This document shows, piece by piece, positions 23,403 to 30,966 of a stretch of 48,530 nt of DNA. The notes beneath the pieces were generated by a model that worked only from the letters and a program-made list of their open reading frames with translations, did not search any database and was not told the origin of the DNA. The position numbers and the translations under genes were made by a program. Origin of the DNA: JBOHDX01 sp050700835. GTDB lineage: Bacteria > Actinomycetota > Actinomycetes > Propionibacteriales > Nocardioidaceae. Every line of letters starts with the position of its first letter. Within the stretch, counting starts at the first letter, position 1. The DNA is taken from NCBI GenBank assembly GCA_050700835.1, contig JBOHDX010000105.1, positions 1 to 48,530 on the forward strand. The letters are read 5' to 3'.

Positions 23403-24422
23403 TCAGTCGCCGATCGGGCGGCGACGCGGCGACATCTGCTCCGTCTTCGTCGGATCGCGCTCGATCGCGCCTTCGAGCACCTCGTCGATCCGAGCCATCA
23501 GGTCGCGATCGAGCCGCACCCCGGACGCCTTGACGTTCTCGCTGACCTGCTCGGGTCGCGACGCGCCGATGATCGCCGCCGAGACGTCGTCGTTCTGCAG
23601 CACCCAAGCGACCGCGAGCGCAGCCATCGAGAGGTCGGCCTCCTTGGCCAGCGGCTCCAGTCCTGAGATCCGCTCGAGCAGCTCGCCGTCGCTGAGCTCG
23701 TCGGCCAAGGTGCCGGCGCCGCCTTTGTCGTCGGCAGCGCGCGACCCTGGCGGCGGCTCTTGGCCAGGCTTGTACTTGCCGGTCAGCAGTCCGCCCGCGA
23801 TCGGCGACCAGACCACCTGCCCGATGCCGAGCTCACGGCAGGTGGGGATCACGTCGGGCTCGATGACCCGCCACAACATGTTGTACTGCGGCTGGCTCGA
23901 CACGAACGGGATCCGCAGGTCGCGGGCCAGGGCATGGGCGGCCCTGATCTGGTCCGCGGTCCACTCCGACACCCCGATGTAGTGCGCCTGACCGGAGTGC
24001 ACGATGTCGGCGAACGCCTCCATCGTCTCCTCCAGCGGCGTCTCATGGTCGTACCGGTGTGCCTGGTAGAGGTCGACATGGTCGGTCTTGAGTCGCCGCA
24101 GCGAGCCCTCGATCGACTCCCGCAGGTGCTTGCGGGACAGTCCGGAGTCGTTCGGCCCGCCAGGTCCGGTCGGCCAGAAGACCTTGGTGAAGATCTCCAC
24201 CGACTCCCGGCGCACCCCTTCCAGTGCCCGGCCGAGCACCGACTCGGCGGCCGTGTTGGCGTACACGTCGGCCGTGTCGAAGGTGGTGATGCCCTCGTCG
24301 AGGGCTCGTTGGACGCACGCCTTGGCGGCGTCCTCCTCCACCTGCGAGCCGTGGGTGAGCCAGTTGCCGTAGGCGATCTCGGAGACCTTCAGACCGCTCG
24401 TGCCGAGGTTGCGGAAGTGCAT
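23403..24422 (-). CDS. Aldo/keto reductase
   Basis: This 339-aa TIM-barrel oxidoreductase uses NADPH on carbonyl substrates. The catalytic tetrad is visible: D and Y in TFDTADVYANT, K in IFTKVF, and H in YQAHRYD. The C-terminal NADPH site (AAIIGASRPEQVSENVKASG) resembles potassium-channel beta-subunit-like AKRs. The natural substrate is unknown. The ATG at 24422 is six bases after TAGGGT, so the transcript should be leaderless. Confidence 0.92.
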   Translation of the reverse strand: MHFRNLGTSGLKVSEIAYGNWLTHGSQVEEDAAKACVQRALDEGITTFDTADVYANTAAESVLGRALEGVRRESVEIFTKVFWPTGPGGPNDSGLSRKHLRESIEGSLRRLKTDHVDLYQAHRYDHETPLEETMEAFADIVHSGQAHYIGVSEWTADQIRAAHALARDLRIPFVSSQPQYNMLWRVIEPDVIPTCRELGIGQVVWSPIAGGLLTGKYKPGQEPPPGSRAADDKGGAGTLADELSDGELLERISGLEPLAKEADLSMAALAVAWVLQNDDVSAAIIGASRPEQVSENVKASGVRLDRDLMARIDEVLEGAIERDPTKTEQMSPRRRPIGD

Positions 24423-24428
24423 GCCTCG

Positions 24429-24434
24429 ACCCTA
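24429..24434 (-). promoter_or_regulatory. -10 element for the leaderless aldo/keto reductase
   Basis: On the minus strand TAGGGT lies six bases before ATG 24422. Confidence 0.5.
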
Positions 24435-24465
24435 AGCCGGGCGCGCCCGGTGCGCCCGACGAGTC

Positions 24466-25080
24466 TCAGCGGGGTTCGGAAAGCGGGTGGCCGCGCTTCA
24501 CCTGGGGCTTGGGCATCCGGAACCGGCGCAGCTGGGTGCTGCGCAGCAGCGTGTACGCCACCGCACCGCGGGTCTCTTCGGGACTGAACCGCTTGCGAAG
24601 CTCCTTCCGGGTGCGCCAGATGAGGTAGCCGGTGTCGAGCACCGTGAAGACGATCGTGACCGTCCAGATGACGGCGACCGCGGTCAGCGACGCGGAGGAC
24701 CGGATGAAGCTGAGCACGAGGACCGCGACCAGCAGCGGCAGGAGATACTCCCCGACGCTGCGCCGAGCGTCGACCAGGTCGCGGCAGAACCGGCGGACCT
24801 TGCCCCGGTCGCGCGCGGGCAGGTGCCGCTCGTCACCGGTGCGCATCGACTCCTGCATCCGGCCGCGCTCCTCTCGACGCTTCTCGCGCATGATCCGCGA
24901 GGCCTCCTTGCGAGAGCGCGGCGGCGTCACCCGTTGCTTGCGCGCGGCTTCGGCCTCCTTGCGCTTCGGCGTCGGCTTGCCCTTCGGCGCTGTGCCGGGC
25001 TCAACGTCGGCTCGGAGGTCGGCGCCTGCAGAGCCGGGGGCGATGGCACTGTCGTCGTTGCTGGAACGGCGTCGGAACAC
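24466..25080 (-). CDS. DUF3043 membrane protein
   Basis: From GTG 25080 the product is 204 aa and starts VFRRRSSNDD. A charged N-terminal half (GKPTPKRKEAEAARKQRVTP, then RSRKEASRIMREKRREERG) precedes two membrane helices at about 115-135 and 138-160 (YLLPLLVAVLVLSFIRSS, then AVAVIWTVTIVFTVLDTGYL), and a basic C-terminus ends in HPLSEPR. This is the DUF3043 pattern (Rv2206 in M. tuberculosis); the function is unknown. A longer frame extends antisense over pspA and is discounted. It is divergent from pspA. Confidence 0.85.
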   Translation of the reverse strand: MFRRRSSNDDSAIAPGSAGADLRADVEPGTAPKGKPTPKRKEAEAARKQRVTPPRSRKEASRIMREKRREERGRMQESMRTGDERHLPARDRGKVRRFCRDLVDARRSVGEYLLPLLVAVLVLSFIRSSASLTAVAVIWTVTIVFTVLDTGYLIWRTRKELRKRFSPEETRGAVAYTLLRSTQLRRFRMPKPQVKRGHPLSEPR

Positions 25081-25201
25081 GAGTGGCAGCCTCACGGGTA
25101 CTTGCGGCGATCCCGCGCGACACACGGGCCGGGGCCTGGTCACGTCAGGTGGTACCTCAGCGTACCCGGGCGATCCCTCGCCGCGCCGGCGACCGGCGAC
25201 G

Positions 25202-25207
25202 TAGGGT
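25202..25207 (+). promoter_or_regulatory. Candidate -10 element of the psp operon
   Basis: TAGGGT lies 41 bases before the pspA ATG, giving a leader of about 35 bases that contains GAAGGGGG as ribosome-binding site. Confidence 0.4.
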
Positions 25208-25248
25208 GAGGGCACACTGTTCGCCGCCTGAAGGGGGCACACGACCGC

Positions 25249-26043
25249 ATGGGCATCATGAGCCGGATGAGCCTGATCTTCCGGGCCAAGGCCAACAAGG
25301 CACTCGACAAGGCCGAGGACCCGCGAGAGACGCTCGACTACAGCTACCAGAAGCAGCTGGAGCTCCTGCAGAAGGTGCGCCGGGGGGTCGCCGACGTGGC
25401 GACGAGCCGCAAGCGCCTCGAGCTGCAGATGAACACCCTTCAGCAGCAGAGCGACAAGCTGAAGGGGCAGGCGCAGCAGGCACTCGCCGCCGGGCGCGAG
25501 GACCTCGCCCGCGAGGCTCTGACGCGGCGCTCCGGCCTCACCCAGCAACAGACGGACCTCCAGTCGCAGTACGCCGCCCTCCAGGGCGAGGAGGAGAAGC
25601 TGACGACGGCGTCGCAGCGCTTGCAGGCCAAGGTCGAGGCCTTCCGCACCAAGAAGGAGACGATCAAGGCGACCTACACCGCCGCCGAGGCGCAAAGCAA
25701 GATCGGCGAGGCCGTGTCGGGCATCTCCGAGGAGATGGGCGACGTCGGGATGGCGGTCCAGCGAGCCGAGGACAAGACCGCCCAGATGCAGGCCCGGGCG
25801 GGGGCGGTCGATGAGCTCATCGCCTCCGGCGCACTCGACGATGTCACTGCCAGCAGCGGCAACGACGACATCTCGCGTGAGCTGGAACAGCTGTCGTCCG
25901 GCTCCGATGTCGACGGCGAGCTGGCCGCCATGAAGGCCGCTCTCGGCACCGGCGGCGCACCCAAGCAGATCGACGCCCAGGGCTCCCAGCCGGCGCAGGC
26001 CCAGCCGCAGGACCAGACGCAGAACCAAGGGGGACCCGCATGA
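25249..26043 (+). CDS. pspA: Phage-shock protein A homologue (PspA/IM30)
   Basis: This 264-aa ESCRT-III-like protein protects and remodels the inner membrane. It starts MGIMSRMSLIFRAKANKALD, an amphipathic membrane-binding helix. Long coiled-coil helices follow (about 30-215: DPRETLDYSYQKQLELLQKV, KLKGQAQQALAAGREDLARE, then AKVEAFRTKKETIKATYTAA). The C-terminus is a Gln/Pro-rich tail not usual in enterobacterial PspA. It overlaps pspAA by ATGA at 26040-26043, so translation is coupled. The cluster pspA-pspAA-htpX-pspAB indicates an envelope stress module. Confidence 0.95.
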   Translation: MGIMSRMSLIFRAKANKALDKAEDPRETLDYSYQKQLELLQKVRRGVADVATSRKRLELQMNTLQQQSDKLKGQAQQALAAGREDLAREALTRRSGLTQQQTDLQSQYAALQGEEEKLTTASQRLQAKVEAFRTKKETIKATYTAAEAQSKIGEAVSGISEEMGDVGMAVQRAEDKTAQMQARAGAVDELIASGALDDVTASSGNDDISRELEQLSSGSDVDGELAAMKAALGTGGAPKQIDAQGSQPAQAQPQDQTQNQGGPA

Positions 26044-26318
26044 TCGTGCGGATCATGGGCGAGGGCCAGTTCGAGGTCGCCGACTCCGTGCACGACGAGC
26101 TGAACCGCTGGGATGCGCAGGTCGAGGCCGCCGTGCAGGCGCGCGACGAGGTCGCGTTCCGCAGCGCGCTCGACGGTCTGCTCGGGGTCGTCCGCCGCGG
26201 CGGGACCACCGTGGCAGACGACGTCATCGTCGATTCCGCGCTGATCCTCCCGCACGCCGACGCCTCGATCGACGAGGTCGTCGAGATGCTGGGGGAGGAA
26301 GGCCTCATCCCCGACTGA
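26040..26318 (+). CDS. pspAA: PspA-associated protein PspAA
   Basis: This 92-aa protein matches the PspAA family that accompanies PspA in actinobacteria and archaea. It opens MIVRIMGEGQFEVADSVHDE, continues LNRWDAQVEAAVQARDEVAF and GLLGVVRRGGTTVADDVIVD, and ends in an acidic helix (SIDEVVEMLGEEGLIPD). It overlaps pspA by four bases. It probably binds PspA, but the mechanism is not known. Its stop lies in the first of three 13-base tandem repeats. Confidence 0.92.
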   Translation: MIVRIMGEGQFEVADSVHDELNRWDAQVEAAVQARDEVAFRSALDGLLGVVRRGGTTVADDVIVDSALILPHADASIDEVVEMLGEEGLIPD

Positions 26319-26348
26319 CCGGCCCGACTGACCGGCCCGACTGACTGG
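26310..26348 (+). repeat. Three tandem 13-base repeats at the end of pspAA
   Basis: CCCGACTGACCGG occurs at 26310-26322 and 26323-26335, with a one-base variant at 26336-26348. Because 13 is not a multiple of three, each unit places a TGA in a different frame, which makes a stop in all frames. Confidence 0.8.
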
Positions 26349-26454
26349 CCGCAACCGGGCACGGGGGATGCGATGTCCGCCCAAGGCGAACGACGCGGCG
26401 GAACCATCCCGCCGTGTCGCTCGTCTTGCGTACGAAGAGAGGTGACGGACGCCG

Positions 26455-27351
26455 ATGGCCCGCACAAGGTTTCGCAGTGACCGGGGGCTGACTGCCCGGA
26501 TGGGGACAGTTGGCGTGCTGCTCGTCGTCGTCTACCTCGGCTTCGGCGCGCTGCTGATCACCTACTCAAGCTCCATCGCCTTCGGCATCGTCGTCGTGGT
26601 CGCGCTGGCGTGGGGCCAGTGGTTCTTCTCCGCCAAGCTGGCGATGGCCTCGATGCGGGCCCGTGAGGTGACCCCCGAGCAGGCACCGGAGCTGCACGGC
26701 ATGATCGACCGTCTCTGCGCGCTCGCCGACATGCCGAAGCCCCGGGTCGCGATCGCCGACACCGACATGCCCAACGCGTTCGCCACCGGGCGTACCCCCG
26801 AGAAGGCAGTCGTCTGCGTCACCACTGGGATCCTCCGCCGCCTCGACAGCGAGGAGATGGAGGGCGTGCTGAGCCACGAGCTGGCGCACGTCGCCAACCG
26901 CGACGTCGCGATCATGACGGTCGCGTCCGCGATGGGGCTGCTCGCCGGTTTCATCACCCGCTGGGGTCTCTACTTCGGCGGGGGACGCCGCAACAACAAC
27001 AACGGCGCGCCGGCGTTCATCGTCGTGTGGTTGGTCAGTCTGGTGGCGTACGCGATCAGCTTCCTGCTGACCCGGGCCCTGTCGCGCTACCGCGAGCTTT
27101 CCGCCGACCGGTGCGGGGCGTACCTCACGGGCAAGCCGTCGGCCCTGGCGTCGGCGCTGACCAAGATCACCGGCGACATGGGGCAGATCCCGACCCGCGA
27201 CCTGAGGGAGGCAGCGCACATGAACGCGTTCTTCTTCACGCCGGCCATCAAGGGCCAACAGCTGACGGCCCTGATCGCGACCCATCCGTCGCTGCAGAAG
27301 CGGCTCGACGAGCTGGCCAAGGTAGCCGCCGACCTCGGCCGGCCCATGTGA
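26455..27351 (+). CDS. htpX: HtpX-like M48 membrane metalloprotease
   Basis: This 298-aa zinc protease removes damaged membrane proteins. Two N-terminal helices (about 17-38 and 40-58) precede the active site HELAH at 141-145 with E142 as base. Two more hydrophobic segments follow (MTVASAMGLLAGFITRWGLY and APAFIVVWLVSLVAYAISFL), then the zinc glutamate in RELSADRCGA. It lacks the E. coli size only slightly. A GAGAGG motif lies upstream of ATG 26455. Its place between pspAA and pspAB is the actinobacterial Psp arrangement. Confidence 0.95.
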   Translation: MARTRFRSDRGLTARMGTVGVLLVVVYLGFGALLITYSSSIAFGIVVVVALAWGQWFFSAKLAMASMRAREVTPEQAPELHGMIDRLCALADMPKPRVAIADTDMPNAFATGRTPEKAVVCVTTGILRRLDSEEMEGVLSHELAHVANRDVAIMTVASAMGLLAGFITRWGLYFGGGRRNNNNGAPAFIVVWLVSLVAYAISFLLTRALSRYRELSADRCGAYLTGKPSALASALTKITGDMGQIPTRDLREAAHMNAFFFTPAIKGQQLTALIATHPSLQKRLDELAKVAADLGRPM

Positions 27352-27403
27352 CCCGGGTCCGAGACGGCGAAGCGCTGCTTCACCGGCGTGGCAGGCTGAC
27401 GAC

Positions 27404-27976
27404 ATGAGCTTCCTGGACTCGTTGCTCGGCCGTGGCAAGGCGGTCAAGCCCAATCTCGACGCGCTGTTCTCGGTGCCCCAGGCCGCGCTGACGCTGCAGG
27501 CGTCCGGCGGCTTCACGTCGTCCGGCGCGGGTTCGGTCTGCTATCGCGCAAGTGAGGGCACCGCCTTCTCCAGCATGCAGACCGACGTCGAGGCGCTGCT
27601 GGACGCGGATGGCGGGCCCAAGGTCGAGCGCTCCGAGGACTCCTTCGGCTTCACCTGGCTGCTGTGCCGCCACGACCCCGACGACATCGAGGGCCTGGTT
27701 ACCGACCTGCACGCGGTCAACACCACGCTGGAGGACAATGGCTTCGGCAGCTCGTTATTGTGCTCCCTGGTCGGCTTCACGGGGCCGAAGGGCCAGCAGG
27801 TGGGGCTCGTCTATCTCTACAAGCGAGGCACGTTCTATCCGTTCGCGCCCCTTGCGGGGGACAAGCGCGACAACGCCGTCGAGCTCCAGGTCCGAGGCAT
27901 GATCGGTGACGACGTACCCATCGAGAAGGACCTGCAGCGCTGGATGCCGGTCTGGGGAGCCCCCGGACTGAGCTGA
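27404..27976 (+). CDS. pspAB: PspA-associated protein PspAB
   Basis: This 190-aa protein matches PspAB, the fourth member of the actinobacterial Psp set. Recognised stretches are MSFLDSLLGRGKAVKPNLDA, FSVPQAALTLQASGGFTSSG, ERSEDSFGFTWLLCRHDPDD, LEDNGFGSSLLCSLVGFTG and the end KDLQRWMPVWGAPGLS. It has no membrane helix or enzyme motif. ATG 27404 lies six bases after CAGGCT, which may allow a separate leaderless transcript. It converges on the GNAT gene with a four-base gap. Confidence 0.88.
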   Translation: MSFLDSLLGRGKAVKPNLDALFSVPQAALTLQASGGFTSSGAGSVCYRASEGTAFSSMQTDVEALLDADGGPKVERSEDSFGFTWLLCRHDPDDIEGLVTDLHAVNTTLEDNGFGSSLLCSLVGFTGPKGQQVGLVYLYKRGTFYPFAPLAGDKRDNAVELQVRGMIGDDVPIEKDLQRWMPVWGAPGLS

Positions 27977-27980
27977 CCGG

Positions 27981-28859
27981 TCACAGCAGGTGGGTGCTCG
28001 GCAGGTAGGGCGCCGGCGGTTTGAGGCCGCGCAGTCCCAGGTAACCCCGGTTGTGCACCTCGAGACGGGCGGCCATCGCCACGTCGACGGCCCAGTCCTG
28101 CTCGGCGCTGACGTACCCGACGGTGATCGGCACCTCAGGGTCGGACGCAGCCAGCGCCTCCCACATCAGCCGCTGGGCGGTACGCCGGTTGCTGGCCGCC
28201 AACAAGTACGGCGAGCCGTTCGGGCGGACGTAGCAGTAGCCGGATCCGGTGGTGTCGTCCACCACGACCAGCCGGTGCTCCCGCGCCATCACGTCGTGGT
28301 CGACTCCGTGACCGGCTCCACGGGTCTGCCGGTCGACGGAGTCGCACAGATCGACGTCGCCCGGACTGCCGTCGCGGACATGGTCGACGACCGGCAGCAA
28401 CGACCGGGCGACCGGTCCCCACAGCAACGCCGTCGGGTGCAGCGTGAAGCCGGCCGCCCGGTAGCGCCGGTAGGCCCCCGGGTCGTGGGAGGCGCAGATC
28501 ATGCCGCGCGACGCGCCTCGGGAGTAGCCCAACGCAGCCTCGAGGAGTTTCGTGCCCACGCCGGTGCCCTGGGAACGGCCCCGCACGGCGTACGTCGACA
28601 GCACCCACATGACCTCCCGGCGCAGCGAGGTCGCAGCGCCGACGAGTCCGTCGTCGTCCTCGGCGACCCAGCAGCCGCCGGCGTCGTGCGCGAGCAGGTG
28701 AGCGGTGCGGGCGACCCAGGCCGCGCTGGCCGCCGGCGACCGGCCGTTCGGGGCCGGCCAGTCCGCCGGCCGGGTCCGGACGTCGAGCCGGTGAAACTCC
28801 TCGTCGGTGAGGCGTTCGACGGCGACGACGTCGTCGGCACGCATCGGGCGAAGCAGCAC
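27981..28859 (-). CDS. GNAT-family N-acetyltransferase
   Basis: From GTG 28859 the protein is 292 aa. The N-terminal GNAT fold begins VLLRPMRADDVVAVERLTDE, and the acetyl-CoA loop is RGRSQGTGVGTKLLEAALGY (about 110-125). A second, degenerate GNAT-like half follows (REHRLVVVDDTTGSGYCYVR, then PEVPITVGYVSAEQDWAVDV), so it is probably a tandem two-domain enzyme. The substrate is unknown. TACGGT six bases before the GTG indicates a leaderless start. An open frame upstream on the minus strand runs antisense to the glycerate kinase gene and is discounted. Confidence 0.83.
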   Translation of the reverse strand: MLLRPMRADDVVAVERLTDEEFHRLDVRTRPADWPAPNGRSPAASAAWVARTAHLLAHDAGGCWVAEDDDGLVGAATSLRREVMWVLSTYAVRGRSQGTGVGTKLLEAALGYSRGASRGMICASHDPGAYRRYRAAGFTLHPTALLWGPVARSLLPVVDHVRDGSPGDVDLCDSVDRQTRGAGHGVDHDVMAREHRLVVVDDTTGSGYCYVRPNGSPYLLAASNRRTAQRLMWEALAASDPEVPITVGYVSAEQDWAVDVAMAARLEVHNRGYLGLRGLKPPAPYLPSTHLL

Positions 28860-28865
28860 GCCGCC

Positions 28866-28871
28866 ACCGTA
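28866..28871 (-). promoter_or_regulatory. -10 element for the leaderless GNAT gene
   Basis: On the minus strand TACGGT lies six bases before GTG 28859. Confidence 0.45.
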
Positions 28872-28956
28872 CCGACGCGCCGGCGCCGACCAGAAAATCG
28901 ACACTGGCGTCGCCATGACAGCTCGATTGTCGATTCTCTCGTCGAAGATGGGGCGC

Positions 28957-30060
28957 ATGCGCGTGCTGATCGCCCCGGACAAGTTCGCCGGCACCCTGAC
29001 GGCGGGGCAGGCGGCCACCGCCATCGCCACCGGATGGGGGCGGCACGCTCCCGGTGACAGGCTCACCACCATTCCGATGGCCGACGGTGGCCCGGGTTTC
29101 GTGGACGCTCTGCACGGTGCTCTCGGCGGCGACCTCCTCGCCGTGACCGTGACTGGCCCGTTCGGCGCCCCGTCGCCGGCCACGATCCTGCGCATCGGCG
29201 ACACCGCATATCTCGAGTCAGCCCAGGCCTGCGGCCTCCACCTCGACGACCGGCGTGATCCGGAGCACGCCAGCACCACCGGCGTGGGCCAGCTGATCGC
29301 GGCCGCTCTCGACAGCGGAGCGACGACGCTGGTGGTGGGCCTGGGCGGCAGCGCCACCAACGACGCCGGCGCGGGTCTGCTGTCCGCGCTGGGCGCCACC
29401 GCCGATGGTCCGCTGGACCAGGGGGCGGCGGGCCTCGCGAAAGTGACGCGGTGCGACCTGCGGGCCGCGCAGCGGCGATTGGCGGGCGTCGACCTGGTCG
29501 CCGCCACCGATGTGGACAGCCCGTTGCTCGGGATGTTCGGGGCCACCAACGTGTTCGGGCCGCAGAAGGGGCTCGCCGACGAGCGCAAGCCTGCGGTCGA
29601 CGCCATCCTCGACGGGTTCGTCGTCGCCACGCTTGGCTCGGAGCCGTCTCGGCGGCAGCCGGCGGACGCCAAGGGTGCCGGAGCGGCCGGCGGCCTCGGC
29701 TTCGGCCTGTTCGTTCTCGGCGGGCACCGCGAGCCCGGCGTGGACCTGGTGGCGCGGACCCTCGGCCTACCGGACGCCGCCCGGCGCGCCGATCTGGCGC
29801 TGACCGGTGAGGGCGCGTACGACTTCTCGTCCCGCGCCGGCAAGGTCGTCTACGGCGTTGCGCAGGCGGCCGCCACGGCGATCCGGCCGTGTGTGGTCCT
29901 GGCGGGCCGCGTGTTGATCGGTGGTCGCGAGATGCGCACGATGGGGGTCGAGTCGGCGTACTCGATGGTCGATCTGGTGGGGGAGGAGGCGGCGATGTCC
30001 GACGCGGCCGGCTCCCTGGAGATGCTCGCCGAGCGCGTGGCCCGCACCTGGTCCCACTGA
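28957..30060 (+). CDS. glxK: Glycerate kinase (GlxK type)
   Basis: This 367-aa enzyme phosphorylates glycerate in glyoxylate and serine metabolism. Type II glycerate kinase motifs are MRVLIAPDKFAGTLTAGQAA, IPMADGGPGFVDAL, the nucleotide-site GLGGSATNDAGAGLLSALGA, DVDSPLLGMFGATNVFGPQK and LTGEGAYDFSSRAGKVVYGV. ATG 28957 is chosen because the first strand begins there; ATG 28948 is three codons earlier in the same frame. A homologue (Rv2205c) lies beside DUF3043 in M. tuberculosis. It ends 120 bases before the A-type Fe-S protein gene. Confidence 0.9.
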   Translation: MRVLIAPDKFAGTLTAGQAATAIATGWGRHAPGDRLTTIPMADGGPGFVDALHGALGGDLLAVTVTGPFGAPSPATILRIGDTAYLESAQACGLHLDDRRDPEHASTTGVGQLIAAALDSGATTLVVGLGGSATNDAGAGLLSALGATADGPLDQGAAGLAKVTRCDLRAAQRRLAGVDLVAATDVDSPLLGMFGATNVFGPQKGLADERKPAVDAILDGFVVATLGSEPSRRQPADAKGAGAAGGLGFGLFVLGGHREPGVDLVARTLGLPDAARRADLALTGEGAYDFSSRAGKVVYGVAQAAATAIRPCVVLAGRVLIGGREMRTMGVESAYSMVDLVGEEAAMSDAAGSLEMLAERVARTWSH

Positions 30061-30103
30061 GAGTCGACCGCGCCGTCCGTTCACGCCGGGAATGTCGGGC
30101 GCG

Positions 30104-30109
30104 TACGAT
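30104..30109 (+). promoter_or_regulatory. -10 element of the Fe-S carrier gene
   Basis: TACGAT in GCGTACGATGGG would start a transcript near 30116, leaving a leader of about 65 bases that contains the hairpin at 30134-30153. Confidence 0.5.
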
Positions 30110-30133
30110 GGGTTGCGCAGGAGGAAGGCCATC

Positions 30134-30153
30134 GATCCGCCGTGTGGCGGATC
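30134..30153 (+). promoter_or_regulatory. Leader hairpin before the Fe-S carrier gene
   Basis: GATCCGCC (30134-30141) and GGCGGATC (30146-30153) form a perfect 8-bp stem with a GTGT loop, 27 bases before the ATG. It could be an operator or a leader structure controlling the gene. Confidence 0.5.
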
Positions 30154-30180
30154 CCCGACGAGCACGTAGGAGAAGCGCAC

Positions 30181-30561
30181 ATGACGGCTGACGTGACGAC
30201 TGCCGGCACCAACGCTGCGGAGACCGCGACCGCCACCGACGGGGTGATCGTGACCGCTGGTGCGGCCGACAAGGTTCGCAGTCTGCTCGAGCAGGAGGGT
30301 CGCGACGACCTGCAGCTGCGTATCGCCGTGCAGCCTGGGGGCTGCTCCGGCCTTCGCTACCAGCTCTTCTTCGACGAGCGCACCCTCGACGGCGACGTCG
30401 TCCGCGACTTCGACGGCGTCGGTGTCGTGGTCGACCGGATGAGCCTGCCCTACCTCCAGGGCGCCACCATCGACTTCGTCGACACGATCGAGAAGCAAGG
30501 CTTCACGATCGACAACCCCAACGCGGGCGGTTCGTGCGCGTGCGGTGACTCGTTCCACTGA
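30181..30561 (+). CDS. erpA: A-type iron-sulfur carrier (HesB/IscA/ErpA family)
   Basis: This 126-aa protein delivers Fe-S clusters to target enzymes. Its three ligand cysteines are C55 (QPGGCSGLRY), C119 and C121 (GSCACGDSFH). The domain runs about 22-126 after a Thr/Ala-rich tail. ATG 30181 lies behind AGGAGAAG; an in-frame GTG at 30142 would fall inside the leader hairpin. LipA and the Rieske protein QcrA, both encoded here, are plausible clients (inference). A strong terminator follows at 30604. Confidence 0.94.
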   Translation: MTADVTTAGTNAAETATATDGVIVTAGAADKVRSLLEQEGRDDLQLRIAVQPGGCSGLRYQLFFDERTLDGDVVRDFDGVGVVVDRMSLPYLQGATIDFVDTIEKQGFTIDNPNAGGSCACGDSFH

Positions 30562-30603
30562 GTCCGACGACGCGACCGGCGACACCCCGACACGCAGCAG
30601 ATC

Positions 30604-30635
30604 GAAGCGGGCATCCCTGAAGGGGTGCCCGCTTC
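30604..30635 (+). terminator. Terminator hairpin after the Fe-S carrier gene
   Basis: GAAGCGGGCATCCC (30604-30617) pairs with GGGGTGCCCGCTTC (30622-30635) around TGAA, a 14-bp stem with one wobble. A pyrimidine run (CCTCTTCCTCTCG) follows rather than a pure T tract. It also lies at the end of the convergent small gene. Confidence 0.75.
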
Positions 30636-30678
30636 CCTCTTCCTCTCGTCCAGGCGCCGCCGGGTACGCCGGTTCGGC

Positions 30679-30879
30679 TCAGTCCAGGTGGTAGTGCAGA
30701 GCAGCGCCCAAGCCGACAGCCTCGTCGGGCAGCCGCAGCACCTCGTCTCGCAGCACCTCGTCGGGCACCGGCGTGGCTGTCCCGTCGGACCTTGGCGCCG
30801 GCGGGGCGACGTTCGCCGCGTCGGCACACATGTCGGGCAGACTGTCGGGTTCGGCATAGGCCAGCCGGCGCAACGTCAT
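30679..30879 (-). CDS. Small hypothetical protein
   Basis: From ATG 30879 the product is 66 aa: MTLRRLAYAEPDSLPDMCAD, then a Pro/Ala-rich linker and DEVLRDEVLRLPDEAVGLGA. A GAGG motif lies upstream on the minus strand. The N-terminal LAYAEPDSLPD and the acidic middle look like a real short protein, and no gene competes for the strand. The function is unknown. Confidence 0.5.
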   Translation of the reverse strand: MTLRRLAYAEPDSLPDMCADAANVAPPAPRSDGTATPVPDEVLRDEVLRLPDEAVGLGAALHYHLD

Positions 30880-30953
30880 GGCGAGCAACCTCGGAAGTAG
30901 GCGACACCTCACGCTAGGGGCCTACTGGTGCGTCCGGAACGGGTACCCATCGG

Positions 30954-30959
30954 TAGTGT
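30954..30959 (+). promoter_or_regulatory. -10 element for the leaderless PfkB kinase gene
   Basis: TAGTGT ends seven bases before ATG 30967. Confidence 0.5.
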
Positions 30960-30966
30960 TCCGTGC

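Noticed and set aside
25081..26028. Upstream extension of the DUF3043 frame antisense to pspA
   Set aside because: It covers the whole pspA gene in reverse; the family N-terminus FRRRS begins at 25080.
28860..29843. Upstream extension of the GNAT frame antisense to the glycerate kinase
   Set aside because: It is Pro/Arg/Ser-rich, with no domain, and opposes a gene with clear kinase motifs.
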